Notes: a model not told the origin generated them from the sequence alone. A stretch of 64,000 bases of DNA from Peptococcaceae bacterium UBA5767 (GCA_002418765.1 DIET01000016.1:1-64000); one strand, 5' to 3'; shown: positions 9,029 to 17,964, counted from the first letter of the stretch. Program-made: numbers and translations.

Positions 9029-12000
9029 CTAGAACGAAAACATCCATGAATAATCGACATAAGACTGATACACCAAAGAAGCCACATCAGCATCCAACGT
9101 TGCATCGTCACACTTGCCTGTCTCATCGAACTCAACGACCGTCACCTCATCAAGGCGAATCTTGAATTTGGGATTTTCTCCATCCCTAAGCAACAGATAG
9201 CCCTTATTGTCAGAATCTTCAAAGTCTTCTTCTGTCCAGAACAACGTAAATTTCTCTTTATAAGGAGCGCCGTCATAAGGACAGAATATGGCACAGTTAC
9301 CACACTCATTGCACATGCCATCCACATGAATAATCTGCTGTCTACCATCGATTTCCACAGAAACATTGGCCCGGTTCGGACAAACCTCTGTACAAATCTC
9401 ACAGACCTCATGACAAGCCAGGCAACGCAATCCCTCAGAAGCGCCTTCTTTGGGAACCTCAAGATTGCCTTTGCGGTTCCAGATTTCTTCCTGTCCAAGT
9501 GAATAATCTCCGATGGACAAATCCAGTTCCAAATTTTCCCGGCTCAAGATATCTCTGACTGCAGCAGTAGAATCGGCTATTGCTTTTACTACGGTAGACG
9601 GGCCTCGTCGCAAGTCACCACCCAGATAGACGCCATCCATGCTGGTCCGCCCATGATCAGTCGTAACAGCCAAGCCATCCTTGACTTCCAGGCCAAGTGA
9701 CACTAGGAATGCCGCATCCACCTTCTCTCCAATGGAGGAAATCAATGTATCACAAGGCACCGAAACAGTCTTTTGGGTGCCCACAGGCCTTTGACGTCCA
9801 CTCTCATCTGGGGCACCGAGTTCCATAACTTCGCAAAGAAGTTGATTCTGATGCCAGGAAACTGGATTCAGTAGCTCTTTAAATAATACACCATCAGCCA
9901 GAGCCATGTCTAATTCTTCGCGGTCCGCCGGCATATATTCCTTGGTTCTGCGATATACGATGCTAACGCTCTTTATCCCAGGCAAGCGCGTGGCTGCTCT
10001 GGCAGTATCCATCGCCGTATTTCCAGCGCCGGCCACCACAATATGCTGCCCCATATCCGGCACACTGTTCGACTTGTAATCCTTCAAAAAAGAGATTGCA
10101 TTGTGTACCTTGGCATCTGTACTGTCCAGCACCAGATTGTTTTCCATGCTGGCACCCAGCGCCAGATAAATGTAATCATATTCTTTCTTTAATGCTTCAA
10201 GTGATACAATGTCTTCGCCAAGCCTAAGTTCAACGCCCGCCTTTTGAATCATGGCCACATCTTTCATAGTGGTGTTTCTGGGAATGCGAAACTCCGGAAT
10301 CACCTGGCTTACGGTCCCACCAGCTTCATTGGCCTTATCAAATACCGTTACCTTGATGCCATGCTTTCTCAAAAACCAGGCTGCAGAAAGCCCAGCCGGT
10401 CCGGCACCCACCACCGCCACACTAGCCTCAGAAACATAGGGACTTGGACGTAAACTTTCAATGGCCTGATCGGCAGCCTGCTCAAAAGCCATCTTCTTCA
10501 TATCACGAATATGCAACGACTCATCGTAATCAAGACGAGTACACTTGAACTGGCACTGATGATCACAGATGGTACCCGTAATCCCCGGCAAAGGATTCTT
10601 GGCCGTAATCACAGAAAAAGCCTCCCGGTAACGCTCCTCACTGACCAGACGTAAATATTCCGGGATATCCTGCTCAATGGGACACCCCACAGTGCAAGGG
10701 GCCAGAAAACAATCCATAAGAGGCAACGAAAGTAACGTTTTCCGTGATGCTACTGGACGATATTCCTTTCGGTGCGTTTTTTTATCAAACGCCTCGTTGG
10801 CCAATCGTTCCAACACATCGAGCTGAATGCCCTGGCTGGTGACAGTCTTGGCAGAAATCTCTGCCAACTGAGCGATTCTCATATAGCCGCCCGGTTTCAA
10901 AATGGTGGTCGCCAGGGTAATGGGTTGAATGCCGGTCGCCAAAATATCTGCCACATTGAAAAAATCGGCACCTCCAGAATAGGAAATACGCAAATCCCCT
11001 TCAAATGCCTGGGCAATCTTATTCGCCAAATTGATGGTCAGGGGATAAAGAGCACGCCCCGACATGTACATTTCTTCTCCAGGAAGCTCATCCCTTTTGA
11101 TCTGGACGGGCAACGTATTAGAAAGTTTGACACCAAAATCGAGACCCAGCTCCTTGGCAAAAGCCTTCAGTCGTCCCACCATGGCCACGCCATCTGCGTA
11201 CTGCAGGTCATGGGTAAACGATTCTTCTTTTAATACTATATAATCGTATCCCATCCGATCAAAAGCCTCGCGAACATAATCATAGCCAAGGAGTGTGGGA
11301 TTCATTTTCACAAAGGTATGTATTCTTTTCTCGCTTAAAAGATAACGAGAGATGGATTCGATCTCCTCTGGGGGGCAACCGTGCATCGTCGATAAGGTCA
11401 CCGAATTACAGACACGTGGGGAGATATTCTCGACGTCTTCTTGGGTAAGGTGTGAAAAAAGATCCAAACGCTCCATGATCTCACGTTGACAGGTTTGAAA
11501 GATCTCAGTCCGGCTGGCATCTTTCATGCCTTCAATGTAAGCATCAATCTTGGGCATCTTGATTCCTTTGAGATCGTAGCCCACACTCATGTTGAACATA
11601 AAGCTCTTCTCTGATGCAAAACCCAATTCACGTTCTAAGACATGCAACAAAAACCAGCCCTTGACGTACTCGTCAAATGCACCTTGCACAGACAATTCGG
11701 TAGACCATTCTGTATTGTAACATTCATCTTCTGCACGGATGCATGGTTTGGGGAATTCAAGTTCATCTAGGATCTGGACTGTTTTAAGCTCAAAGAATCT
11801 TGAGCCAGTAAGATAAGAGGCTACAATATTTTGTGCCAGTTGGGTATTGGGTCCGGCTGCAGGACCGATAGGGGTGGCCATGGATTCGCCAAACAGTTGA
11901 ATGCCGGCTGCCTTGTTTTGCACATAGAATTTTTCTCGGGGGATGCCGAAAATGGATCCTTCACTGGCCAACTCCTGAAGCACCCAGTCCAAAAGTTGCC

Positions 12001-12031
12001 CAAAAGAAATCTGACGCATTTTATCACTCAC
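9029..12031 (-). CDS. ygfK: YgfK, multi-cluster flavoprotein oxidoreductase (annotated selenate reductase subunit)
   Basis: A 1000-residue cytoplasmic flavo-iron-sulfur protein. Residues 1-420 resemble a dihydroorotate-dehydrogenase-type barrel (YSGGADFFNVADILATGI). Residues 440-520 carry the GltD-like cysteines at 441, 446, 450, 489, 493 and 497. An FAD fold starts at VVGAGPAGLSAAWFLRKHG (about 540) and an NAD(P) fold at VVAGAGNTAMDTAR (about 665). The C-terminus has ferredoxin cysteines (870-884, and 907, 910, 913, 917). The start is GTG at 12031 because AGGAGG lies 8 nt upstream; the next ATG at 12019 is too far. E. coli YgfK is slightly longer. It is linked genetically to anaerobic urate/purine degradation and is a candidate reductase or electron acceptor for the xanthine dehydrogenases; its direct substrate is not established by sequence. 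Confidence 0.93.
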   Translation of the reverse strand: MSDKMRQISFGQLLDWVLQELASEGSIFGIPREKFYVQNKAAGIQLFGESMATPIGPAAGPNTQLAQNIVASYLTGSRFFELKTVQILDELEFPKPCIRAEDECYNTEWSTELSVQGAFDEYVKGWFLLHVLERELGFASEKSFMFNMSVGYDLKGIKMPKIDAYIEGMKDASRTEIFQTCQREIMERLDLFSHLTQEDVENISPRVCNSVTLSTMHGCPPEEIESISRYLLSEKRIHTFVKMNPTLLGYDYVREAFDRMGYDYIVLKEESFTHDLQYADGVAMVGRLKAFAKELGLDFGVKLSNTLPVQIKRDELPGEEMYMSGRALYPLTINLANKIAQAFEGDLRISYSGGADFFNVADILATGIQPITLATTILKPGGYMRIAQLAEISAKTVTSQGIQLDVLERLANEAFDKKTHRKEYRPVASRKTLLSLPLMDCFLAPCTVGCPIEQDIPEYLRLVSEERYREAFSVITAKNPLPGITGTICDHQCQFKCTRLDYDESLHIRDMKKMAFEQAADQAIESLRPSPYVSEASVAVVGAGPAGLSAAWFLRKHGIKVTVFDKANEAGGTVSQVIPEFRIPRNTTMKDVAMIQKAGVELRLGEDIVSLEALKKEYDYIYLALGASMENNLVLDSTDAKVHNAISFLKDYKSNSVPDMGQHIVVAGAGNTAMDTARAATRLPGIKSVSIVYRRTKEYMPADREELDMALADGVLFKELLNPVSWHQNQLLCEVMELGAPDESGRQRPVGTQKTVSVPCDTLISSIGEKVDAAFLVSLGLEVKDGLAVTTDHGRTSMDGVYLGGDLRRGPSTVVKAIADSTAAVRDILSRENLELDLSIGDYSLGQEEIWNRKGNLEVPKEGASEGLRCLACHEVCEICTEVCPNRANVSVEIDGRQQIIHVDGMCNECGNCAIFCPYDGAPYKEKFTLFWTEEDFEDSDNKGYLLLRDGENPKFKIRLDEVTVVEFDETGKCDDATLDADVASLVYQSYVDYSWMFSF

Positions 12032-12120
12032 TACGTATTCCTCCTTTTAAATGGTGGAGAGGGTCCCCATCCGATTGCTCAGACGAGAACCCTGTAAAAA
12101 GATGTTTGCTCGTTTAGTGA

Positions 12121-13104
12121 CTATCTGCCGCCCATAGTCAAGGTCATCACTGCTTTAGACGTATGCAGTCTATTTTCCGCTTCGTCATAAATAACAGATT
12201 TGGGACCGTCAATCACAGAATCTTCCACTTCGTTGTTGCGGTCAGCAGGTAGTGCATGCATGTAAATGGCCGTATCTTTGGTCATATCCATTCTTTCTTG
12301 CGTACATTTCCAGTCCTTGTAGGACTCCAGTAGATCGTCTACCACTTCTGTACTTTGATTGGTCACCCAGCTGCCCCAATTTTTGGGAATCACTACGTCA
12401 GCATCGCGAAAAGCTTCGTCGATGTCATGGGTAATTCTAAATGTTCCGCCATTTTCCAAAGCATTCTGCTTGGCCTGTTCAATGGCCCAGTCCGGAAGAT
12501 CATATCCCTCAGGATAAGCCAGGGTAACATCCATGCCATACCTCGGGAACAACAAGGCTTGGGTCAAAGGCACAGAAATCGGTTTTTTATGACTGGTGGC
12601 ATAAGCCCAGATAATGGATACTTTCTTTCTCTTCAAGTCACCCAATTTCTCAATCATGGTCATCAGGTCTGCAGCACCTTGCATGGGATGATACAAGTCA
12701 CACTGCAAGTTTAATACAGGCACCTTGGAATGTTCTGCCATCTCTCGAATATACTTGTTCCCAATACCCCAGTTGCAGTAACGGCACGCAATGGCATGGC
12801 CGTATCCACTCAAGATGGTGGCTGTATCCTTGGCTACCTCGCCGTGTGAAATCTGCATGGTGCTGGTATCCAAGAAATGAGCATGGGCACCCAACTGAGT
12901 AGCACCGGCCTCCATGGAATTTCTGGTTCTGGTAGAAGCTTCAAAGAACATCAGAAATACAGTCTCATCCTGTAGATAAGGGGTTCTTTCACGCATCGCA
13001 AATTTCTTTTTCAAATCAAACGATACGTCCATCAAAGTATCAATTTCCTCTTTGCTCCACTCTTGCAAGGTGATGAAATGCTTTCCTCTAAATTGGCTTT
13101 TCAT
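12121..13104 (-). CDS. ygeW: YgeW, knotted carbamoyltransferase-like protein
   Basis: A 327-residue member of the aspartate/ornithine carbamoyltransferase superfamily. It has the carbamoyl-phosphate loop STRTRN (57-62), the HPMQ motif (139-142) and MHALPADRNNE near the C-terminus. The pathway role is probably transfer or phosphorolysis of a carbamoyl group from a ureido intermediate in purine/urate breakdown, giving carbamoyl phosphate for ATP synthesis. E. coli YgeW is longer (396); here the chain starts at MKSQFRGKHF with AAGGAGG upstream, so the N-terminal extension is absent. It lies between ygeY (26 nt) and ygfK (89 nt). Confidence 0.9.
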   Translation of the reverse strand: MKSQFRGKHFITLQEWSKEEIDTLMDVSFDLKKKFAMRERTPYLQDETVFLMFFEASTRTRNSMEAGATQLGAHAHFLDTSTMQISHGEVAKDTATILSGYGHAIACRYCNWGIGNKYIREMAEHSKVPVLNLQCDLYHPMQGAADLMTMIEKLGDLKRKKVSIIWAYATSHKKPISVPLTQALLFPRYGMDVTLAYPEGYDLPDWAIEQAKQNALENGGTFRITHDIDEAFRDADVVIPKNWGSWVTNQSTEVVDDLLESYKDWKCTQERMDMTKDTAIYMHALPADRNNEVEDSVIDGPKSVIYDEAENRLHTSKAVMTLTMGGR

Positions 13105-13130
13105 AGTTTCTCCTCCTTAAGATCTCAAAT

Positions 13131-14342
13131 CTATTTCACAAAATTTTGCGCATAGTTGATGGGAATGGCTGCGTACATGGCTGCTGCTTTGACCAATTCG
13201 CTTTTCCATGTTTTCTCATTGGGAGCATGGGCCTGGTCTTCATGTCCTGGGCCAAATCCCACAACAGGAATATTGTGTCTACCCATGATGGCTACGCCAT
13301 TGGTGGAAAAAGTCCATTTGTCGATCACAGGGTCTTCTCCAAACAAGCCCTTGTAGGCTGTTGCCAATGCCTGCGTTGCAGGATGTTCCTCAGGAATGAC
13401 CCAAGTGGGGAAATAACAATCGGTCGGATAAACCAAACCGGTCCAAGAAGGTCTCTCATATTTATAAAGGCTGACCTGCGCATTGGCCTCTTTAACAGAA
13501 GGCAATCTTCTGACTTGCTCCAAGGCTTCCTGCCAGCTTTCTCCATCTGTCAGCCTCCTGTCGATCGAAATGGTGCAACCATCGGCTACCGCACAACGAG
13601 ATGGTGTTTTCCCAAAAATCTCAGATACAGCAAGCGTACCTTTTCCCAAAAACGCATCATAGTGCAAGTTTTCATTCATAGCCTTGAGTTCATTGATAAT
13701 GGGGGCCATTTTGTAGATGGCGTTGTCGCCACGCTCAGGAGCAGAACCATGACAAGAAATACCAGTCACTTCAACCTTGATTTCCATTCTGCCACGGTGT
13801 CCACGATAGATTCGGCAGCTTGTAGGCTCTGTGCTCACCACAAACTCTGGCTTGATGTCGTCTTGCTCGATAATGTACTGCCAGCACAATCCGTCACAGT
13901 CTTCTTCTTGCACCGTTCCGGTGACCAGCAGCGTATACTCATCTTCCAAACCAAGGTCTTTGATGATTTTCCCTGCATACACCATAGAGGCCATGCCACC
14001 TTCTTGGTCGCTGCCGCCACGGCCCCAAATTTCATCTCCATCGACTTTGCCCTGATAAGGGTCTACTTCCCAGTTCTTGATTTCACCGATACCTACCGTA
14101 TCGATATGGGCGTCCATGGCCACCAAATGTTTGCCATGCCCAATCCATCCGAGCACATTGCCCATAGGATCAATTTCCACTTTGTCAAAACCGACTTTTT
14201 CCATCTCTTCAGCAATTCTCTTTACCACTTTTTCTTCGTCGCAAGACTCACTGGGAATGGCGATCATATCACGCAGAAATTGTGTCATATCCTCTTTGTA
14301 ACCCTCAGCAAGCTCCAAGATCTTTTTAAATTCAATACTCAT
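13131..14342 (-). CDS. ygeY: YgeY, M20-family metallohydrolase
   Basis: A 403-residue zinc hydrolase of the peptidase M20/ArgE/DapE family, the same length as E. coli YgeY. The metal motifs are MDAHIDTVG (about residue 80) and GRGGSDQEGGMAS (about 120), with TVQEEDCDG and FSTNGVAIMG further on. The start is the ATG at 14342 (MSIEFKKILEL), preceded by AAGGGGG; the longer in-frame reading to 14444 has no ribosome site and overlaps gntR. In the purine/urate cluster it probably deacylates or decarbamoylates a linear amino-acid intermediate, but the substrate is inference. It is the second gene of the gntR-ygeY-ygeW-ygfK unit. Confidence 0.92.
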   Translation of the reverse strand: MSIEFKKILELAEGYKEDMTQFLRDMIAIPSESCDEEKVVKRIAEEMEKVGFDKVEIDPMGNVLGWIGHGKHLVAMDAHIDTVGIGEIKNWEVDPYQGKVDGDEIWGRGGSDQEGGMASMVYAGKIIKDLGLEDEYTLLVTGTVQEEDCDGLCWQYIIEQDDIKPEFVVSTEPTSCRIYRGHRGRMEIKVEVTGISCHGSAPERGDNAIYKMAPIINELKAMNENLHYDAFLGKGTLAVSEIFGKTPSRCAVADGCTISIDRRLTDGESWQEALEQVRRLPSVKEANAQVSLYKYERPSWTGLVYPTDCYFPTWVIPEEHPATQALATAYKGLFGEDPVIDKWTFSTNGVAIMGRHNIPVVGFGPGHEDQAHAPNEKTWKSELVKAAAMYAAIPINYAQNFVK

Positions 14343-14367
14343 TATTATCCCCCTTAATGTGGTATAT

Positions 14368-15093
14368 TTATTTTCTGACCAGCCGAAACTGATAAGCATC
14401 TCCGTTAAAATACTGTGTGCCAAAATTGATAGGTAACCCCTCATAATCCAAAATAACGCCGCTTAATTTGATCAATGGTGCATGTTCCTTGACCTGAAGA
14501 AACTCTGTAATCGGTTCTTCCGCCAATACAGCAGTCAGGGTGCTGTCATATTCAGAAGGCGTATAAGAGGTAGCATTCTTCAAAAACTCAGTCATGCACT
14601 CGTATTTTCTTCTTTCTTCCATCTTCTCCATATTATCGATAACGTTGCTGGGAATGACATCATAGCAATAAATGACAGGTATGCCATTGGCCCGGCGCAA
14701 GCTTTCCACCACATAGCCCCAACAATTCGGTTCCAGCTGCAAAATCTTGCACTCAGATTTACTGAGCTTTTCCCTGCGAATCTCCAAGACCTCATCGGCC
14801 GCCTCATAGCCAGCATTGCGGATGGTCTCGGTCAACGCTTCCAGCTTTTCAATACCGGCAAAGACCTTATTCTTGGTTCGGATAAACGATCCTTTGCCGT
14901 GCTCCCGCACCAGATAGCCATCTTTTTCCAAAATACCCAAGGCTTCTCTGAGCGTCCCTCTGCTGACGCCAAATTCTTCCGCCAGATCAGGCTCAGAGGC
15001 CAATCTTGCACCATTTTCATAGAGTCCGTTCTCAATTCTGCTTTCCAGCTCCTTTACGATTTGCATATAAAGGGGTTGCCTGTTTACTATCAT
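14368..15093 (-). CDS. GntR/HutC-family transcriptional regulator of the purine cluster
   Basis: A 241-residue DNA-binding regulator. The winged helix-turn-helix is at about residues 10-70 (LASEPDLAEEFGVSRGTLRE, LEKDGYLVREHGKGSFI). A UTRA ligand-binding domain fills the C-terminal two thirds. An AGGTGG ribosome site precedes the ATG. It is the first gene of the transcript that continues into ygeY-ygeW-ygfK. Two closely similar sequences with direct repeats of TGTYYA lie upstream, one over a promoter -35 region and one just downstream of a second promoter, which fits autoregulation. The effector is probably a purine or a catabolic intermediate (inference). Confidence 0.88.
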   Translation of the reverse strand: MIVNRQPLYMQIVKELESRIENGLYENGARLASEPDLAEEFGVSRGTLREALGILEKDGYLVREHGKGSFIRTKNKVFAGIEKLEALTETIRNAGYEAADEVLEIRREKLSKSECKILQLEPNCWGYVVESLRRANGIPVIYCYDVIPSNVIDNMEKMEERRKYECMTEFLKNATSYTPSEYDSTLTAVLAEEPITEFLQVKEHAPLIKLSGVILDYEGLPINFGTQYFNGDAYQFRLVRK

Positions 15094-15110
15094 GATTCCA
15101 CCTCTCGCTA

Positions 15111-15131
15111 TTGTTCAGATGTTCAACAACT
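15111..15131 (-). promoter_or_regulatory. Operator-like repeat A upstream of gntR
   Basis: On the plus strand the core is TGTTCAgaTGTTCAACAACT, a direct repeat of TGTTCA with an 8-nt period and TTGT/ACAA at the ends. It lies 18-38 nt upstream of the GntR start codon, just downstream of the promoter at 15142-15170. It is one of a family of similar sites in the window (see findings). Confidence 0.6.
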
Positions 15132-15141
15132 ATATGATTTA

Positions 15142-15170
15142 ATTCTATACCAATATCTGAATTCCTGCAA
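15142..15170 (-). promoter_or_regulatory. Proximal promoter of gntR-ygeY-ygeW-ygfK
   Basis: TTGCAG (15165-15170), 17-nt spacer, TAGAAT (15142-15147) on the minus strand. Transcription would start about 7 nt further on, immediately before operator-like repeat A. Confidence 0.5.
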
Positions 15171-15218
15171 AGGAGATGTGATTTTTTTGAAAGGATCTAA
15201 TCTCGAGAATGTATGCAC

Positions 15219-15261
15219 AGTATAACAAAATTCATCTGGTTTGTCTATATGTCTAACAACT
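15219..15261 (-). promoter_or_regulatory. Distal promoter overlapped by operator-like repeat B
   Basis: TAGACA (15242-15247), 17-nt spacer, TATACT (15219-15224) on the minus strand. Repeat B occupies 15241-15261, with plus-strand core TGTCTAtaTGTCTAACAACT. It covers the -35 box. Repeat B matches repeat A at 16 of 21 positions. Confidence 0.55.
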
Positions 15262-15270
15262 TAAAAAATA

Positions 15271-15302
15271 AAAAATTTGGCCCTCTTAAGAGCCAAATTT
15301 TT
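15271..15302 (-). terminator. Rho-independent terminator after purine permease gene
   Basis: Perfect 11-bp stem AAAAATTTGGC / GCCAAATTTTT with a 10-nt loop. On the minus strand it is followed by TTATTTTTTAAG. It lies 24 nt after the permease stop codon. Confidence 0.9.
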
Positions 15303-15325
15303 ATTCCTATTGTCCTTGCGCCAGG

Positions 15326-16618
15326 TTATAGAATGAAAATGAATCGCAACACAAAGATCAAACCGACCGCATACGTAACCAAACTAACTTCCTTGGCTCT
15401 GCCTGAGACAAACTTCAAAATAATATATGAAGCCACACCAAAAGCAATACCTTCTGCAATACTATAAGCCAAAGGCATCATGATAATCGTCAAAAAGGCA
15501 GGGATGGATTCTGTGAAATCATCCAAATTGATTTTCAAAATAGGAGACATCATGAACAAACCTACCAAAATCAAGGCTGGCGCCGTAGCGGCGGCGGGCA
15601 CCATCAAGAACAACGGAGACAGGAACAAGGCAATAAAGAACATACCAGCCGTAGACAGAGCCGTAAGACCTGTTCTTCCACCATCGGCCACACCTGCAGC
15701 ACTTTCCACATATGTCGTTACCGTCGAGGTACCAAGCAAAGCACCTACCGTCGTTCCAATGGCATCAGCAAACAAAGCACGTTTGGCACCAGGCAGGTTT
15801 CCATTTTCATCTAACAGGTCTGCTTTTACGGAAACCCCAATCAGGGTGCCTACGGTATCAAACATGTCTACAAACAAGAACGTAAACAAAACCACCAGCA
15901 TATCCAAAGATAGGATATTGCTGAAATCAAACTGAAAAGCTATAGGAGCAATAGAAGGAGGCAGACTGACAGGACTGGCCGGCAGAGCCGTCAAGCCCAC
16001 AGGAACAGAAATCGCTGTTGTAATCAAAATACCCCACAACAAAGCACCTTTTACATTTTTGGCCAACATCACACCTGTGATCAAAAGACCGGCAATAGCC
16101 ACAGCGGCGGGGCCAGTACTCACTGAACCCAGCGCCAGCGGTGTACCCTGGCCTACTACGACGATTCCGGCACCATTGAGACCAATAAAAGCAATGAACA
16201 AGCCGATACCAACAGACACGGCATGCTTCAGATTCATGGGAATAGAATCAATAATGGCTTCCCGAACATTGACGAATGTTAAAATGATAAAAATAATACC
16301 TTCAAGGAATACGGCCGTCAAAGCGAACTGCCAAGAATAACCCATGATACCTACGACTGTAAATGCAAAGAAGGCATTCAGTCCCATACCGGGTGCCAAG
16401 GCAAAGGGGAAATTGGCATACAAGGCCATGACCAACGTAGCAATGATGGAAGCCAGTGCCGTGGCTGTGAATACCGCGTCAAAGGGCATGCCTGTCGTTG
16501 ACAAAATACCTGGATTGACTACCAGAATATAACCCATGGTCATAAAAGTCGTGATACCAGCAATAATTTCCGTCTTCACGGTGGTGTTGTGTTCTTTAAG
16601 TTTAAAGAATTTTTCCAT
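15326..16618 (-). CDS. AzgA/PbuG-type purine permease (NCS2 superfamily)
   Basis: A 430-residue polytopic membrane protein, predicted to import hypoxanthine, guanine, adenine or xanthine with protons. It opens with MEKFFKLKEHNTTVKTEIIA and the family signature GITTFMTMGYILVVNPGIL. Further conserved stretches include ALAPGMGLNAFFAFTV, FVDMFDTVGTLIGV and GTSTVTTYVESAAGVADGGR. There are about 12 to 14 hydrophobic segments. GAGGAG lies 6 nt before the ATG. It is a single-gene unit with its own terminator, placed between the purine cluster and the pseudopilin gene. A partial copy of the cluster operator, itself a palindrome, lies about 130 nt upstream. The precise substrate is uncertain. Confidence 0.9.
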   Translation of the reverse strand: MEKFFKLKEHNTTVKTEIIAGITTFMTMGYILVVNPGILSTTGMPFDAVFTATALASIIATLVMALYANFPFALAPGMGLNAFFAFTVVGIMGYSWQFALTAVFLEGIIFIILTFVNVREAIIDSIPMNLKHAVSVGIGLFIAFIGLNGAGIVVVGQGTPLALGSVSTGPAAVAIAGLLITGVMLAKNVKGALLWGILITTAISVPVGLTALPASPVSLPPSIAPIAFQFDFSNILSLDMLVVLFTFLFVDMFDTVGTLIGVSVKADLLDENGNLPGAKRALFADAIGTTVGALLGTSTVTTYVESAAGVADGGRTGLTALSTAGMFFIALFLSPLFLMVPAAATAPALILVGLFMMSPILKINLDDFTESIPAFLTIIMMPLAYSIAEGIAFGVASYIILKFVSGRAKEVSLVTYAVGLIFVLRFIFIL

Positions 16619-16746
16619 AAATTTCTCCTCTCTTATTCAAAACATCATGCTGTCATGATTATGCCATATGGACCAATGCCTCCCCCCTTTCTACCTCTTA
16701 ATACATGAAAATAAAAATAAAAAAAATGCGGACATAATCATTAAAC

Positions 16747-16761
16747 AGTTGTTCGACAACT
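16747..16761. promoter_or_regulatory. Palindrome upstream of purine permease
   Basis: AGTTGTTCGACAACT is an inverted repeat (6-bp arms, TCG centre). It shares AGTTGTTnGACA with the operator-like repeats of the GntR cluster in their reverse orientation. It lies 129 nt upstream of the permease start, in a 201-nt gap that holds nothing else I recognise. Confidence 0.4.
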
Positions 16762-16819
16762 CGTGCCCAACTTCCTGCAAGAAAATAAGAAGTGCACAAA
16801 AACACTTCCTCATCCTTGC

Positions 16820-17197
16820 TTACGATTGGGGGCTGGAAAATACATAGCCCTCTCCTTCTTGTGCTTCAATGCACCAAACACCCTCCACTTCTATCCATCG
16901 TGGTTGAGTGAGCACCTCAAATCCTGTAAAGGTCACCATTTCAGACAAGATCATCATCGAGGATGTAAATGTCTCTACCGTTTGTATTTCCAGAGGATCA
17001 AAGGAATGAACTCCTGTGAGGTCTTTGTATGTTTTTTCAGTCTGCTCCAAGAGCATGACCGTCGCCAAGTCAGCTTGCAAGCTATTCTGGTAGCGCACGG
17101 CATTGTACCTAGGAAGAGTAACGGCCAAGATGGCCAACAGCAAGGCCATAACAATCAATACTTCCAAGAGCGTAAATCCCTTTTGATCCATCTCCAT
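16820..17197 (-). CDS. Orphan type IV pilin-like (pseudopilin) protein
   Basis: A small protein of about 125 residues with a class III prepilin signal. A short basic leader MEMDQKG is followed by FTLLEVLIVMALLLAILAV, giving the G|F cleavage site and Glu at position +5 of the mature chain. A single hydrophobic helix is followed by a soluble domain ending VWCIEAQEGEG. I start it at ATG 17197 (GGGAGG nearby); ATG 17191 is equally possible, and the longer in-frame extension to 17251 would overlap the regulator gene. No pilus ATPase, platform protein or prepilin peptidase is in the window, so it must use machinery encoded elsewhere or be a relic. Role unknown. Confidence 0.75.
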   Translation of the reverse strand: MEMDQKGFTLLEVLIVMALLLAILAVTLPRYNAVRYQNSLQADLATVMLLEQTEKTYKDLTGVHSFDPLEIQTVETFTSSMMILSEMVTFTGFEVLTQPRWIEVEGVWCIEAQEGEGYVFSSPQS

Positions 17198-17247
17198 ACT
17201 CCCTCCCGCCATTTGCGTTATTGTACCATAAGAACCCAAAGGTTGCA

Positions 17248-17964
17248 TCACAGCGAGGTAAGAATAGACACTTCCATCAATGCTGGATTAAAGCAAACTT
17301 CACAGTAACAAATGGCCTCATCCGCAATGTCATGATACACTTCTTCCCAGTCCTGAATGATGGTTTGGCTGACCTTGAATCGGGTAGCCACCTCTGGTTG
17401 TTCACTGGCCTGGATCCAAGATATGAAATAGGCCAAATCTTTTTGACAATACCGGGCTACAAATTCCTTTACAGAAAATTCATGCGAATACTTTGGTTCA
17501 GACTTAAAATATCGTAAAGGGATCTCTTCTCTGGCAATGATATAAAGCTGGTCATCCAGATAATATTCCCAGTCCCAGCAGTACACATCTTCACCTTGTA
17601 ATTCCGGCAAGCGATGTATCATTTTCTCAGAGGCTTTTTTTATCTCGTAGGGACTGGATTCAATGCGCAGCTTCTTGCTTGGATGGGCCAAAAGCACCCG
17701 GAAATCCGGGTTGAAATCAATGCGATATGGTACCTTGAGAACAGCGGGATGCGCAAAATTGCCTTTGCCGTGCCGCTTGGTAACAATGCCTTCAAGAATC
17801 AGGTCATGGAGCGCTTCCCGAATGGTGGAGCGACTGACTTCCAAGTTTCTGGTCAATTCCTCTTCCGAAGGCAATTGATTCCGGCCTGTTTCCATGCCTC
17901 GAATATGCTCCACCAGAACATCTCTGACCTGGCGATACAGAGGTTTCACTTTGTTTAGTTTCAT
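17248..17964 (-). CDS. GntR-family transcriptional regulator of the oxidoreductase operon
   Basis: A 238-residue regulator with an N-terminal winged helix (QLPSEEELTRNLEVSRSTIRE, LEGIVTKRHGKGNFA) and a C-terminal UTRA-like ligand domain. The ATG at 17964 gives MKLNKVKPLYRQ; a TTG at 17970 two codons upstream is slightly better spaced from AAGGAAGG, so the start is ambiguous. It lies 24 nt after the DAO-type oxidase gene and is probably the last gene of that operon, which suggests feedback control by the oxidised amino acid. A small inverted repeat ATGGT-N5-ACCAT upstream of the operon (21355-21369) is a possible operator. Confidence 0.85.
   Translation of the reverse strand: MKLNKVKPLYRQVRDVLVEHIRGMETGRNQLPSEEELTRNLEVSRSTIREALHDLILEGIVTKRHGKGNFAHPAVLKVPYRIDFNPDFRVLLAHPSKKLRIESSPYEIKKASEKMIHRLPELQGEDVYCWDWEYYLDDQLYIIAREEIPLRYFKSEPKYSHEFSVKEFVARYCQKDLAYFISWIQASEQPEVATRFKVSQTIIQDWEEVYHDIADEAICYCEVCFNPALMEVSILTSL

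Noticed and set aside
13146..14357. Plus-strand frame of 403 codons
   Set aside because: It mirrors ygeY on the opposite strand; low stop-codon frequency explains it. ygeY has the metal-binding motifs.
16619..16819. Purine riboswitch upstream of the purine permease
   Set aside because: The conserved guanine-aptamer core (TATAATCC... and the paired loops) is not present in this gap.
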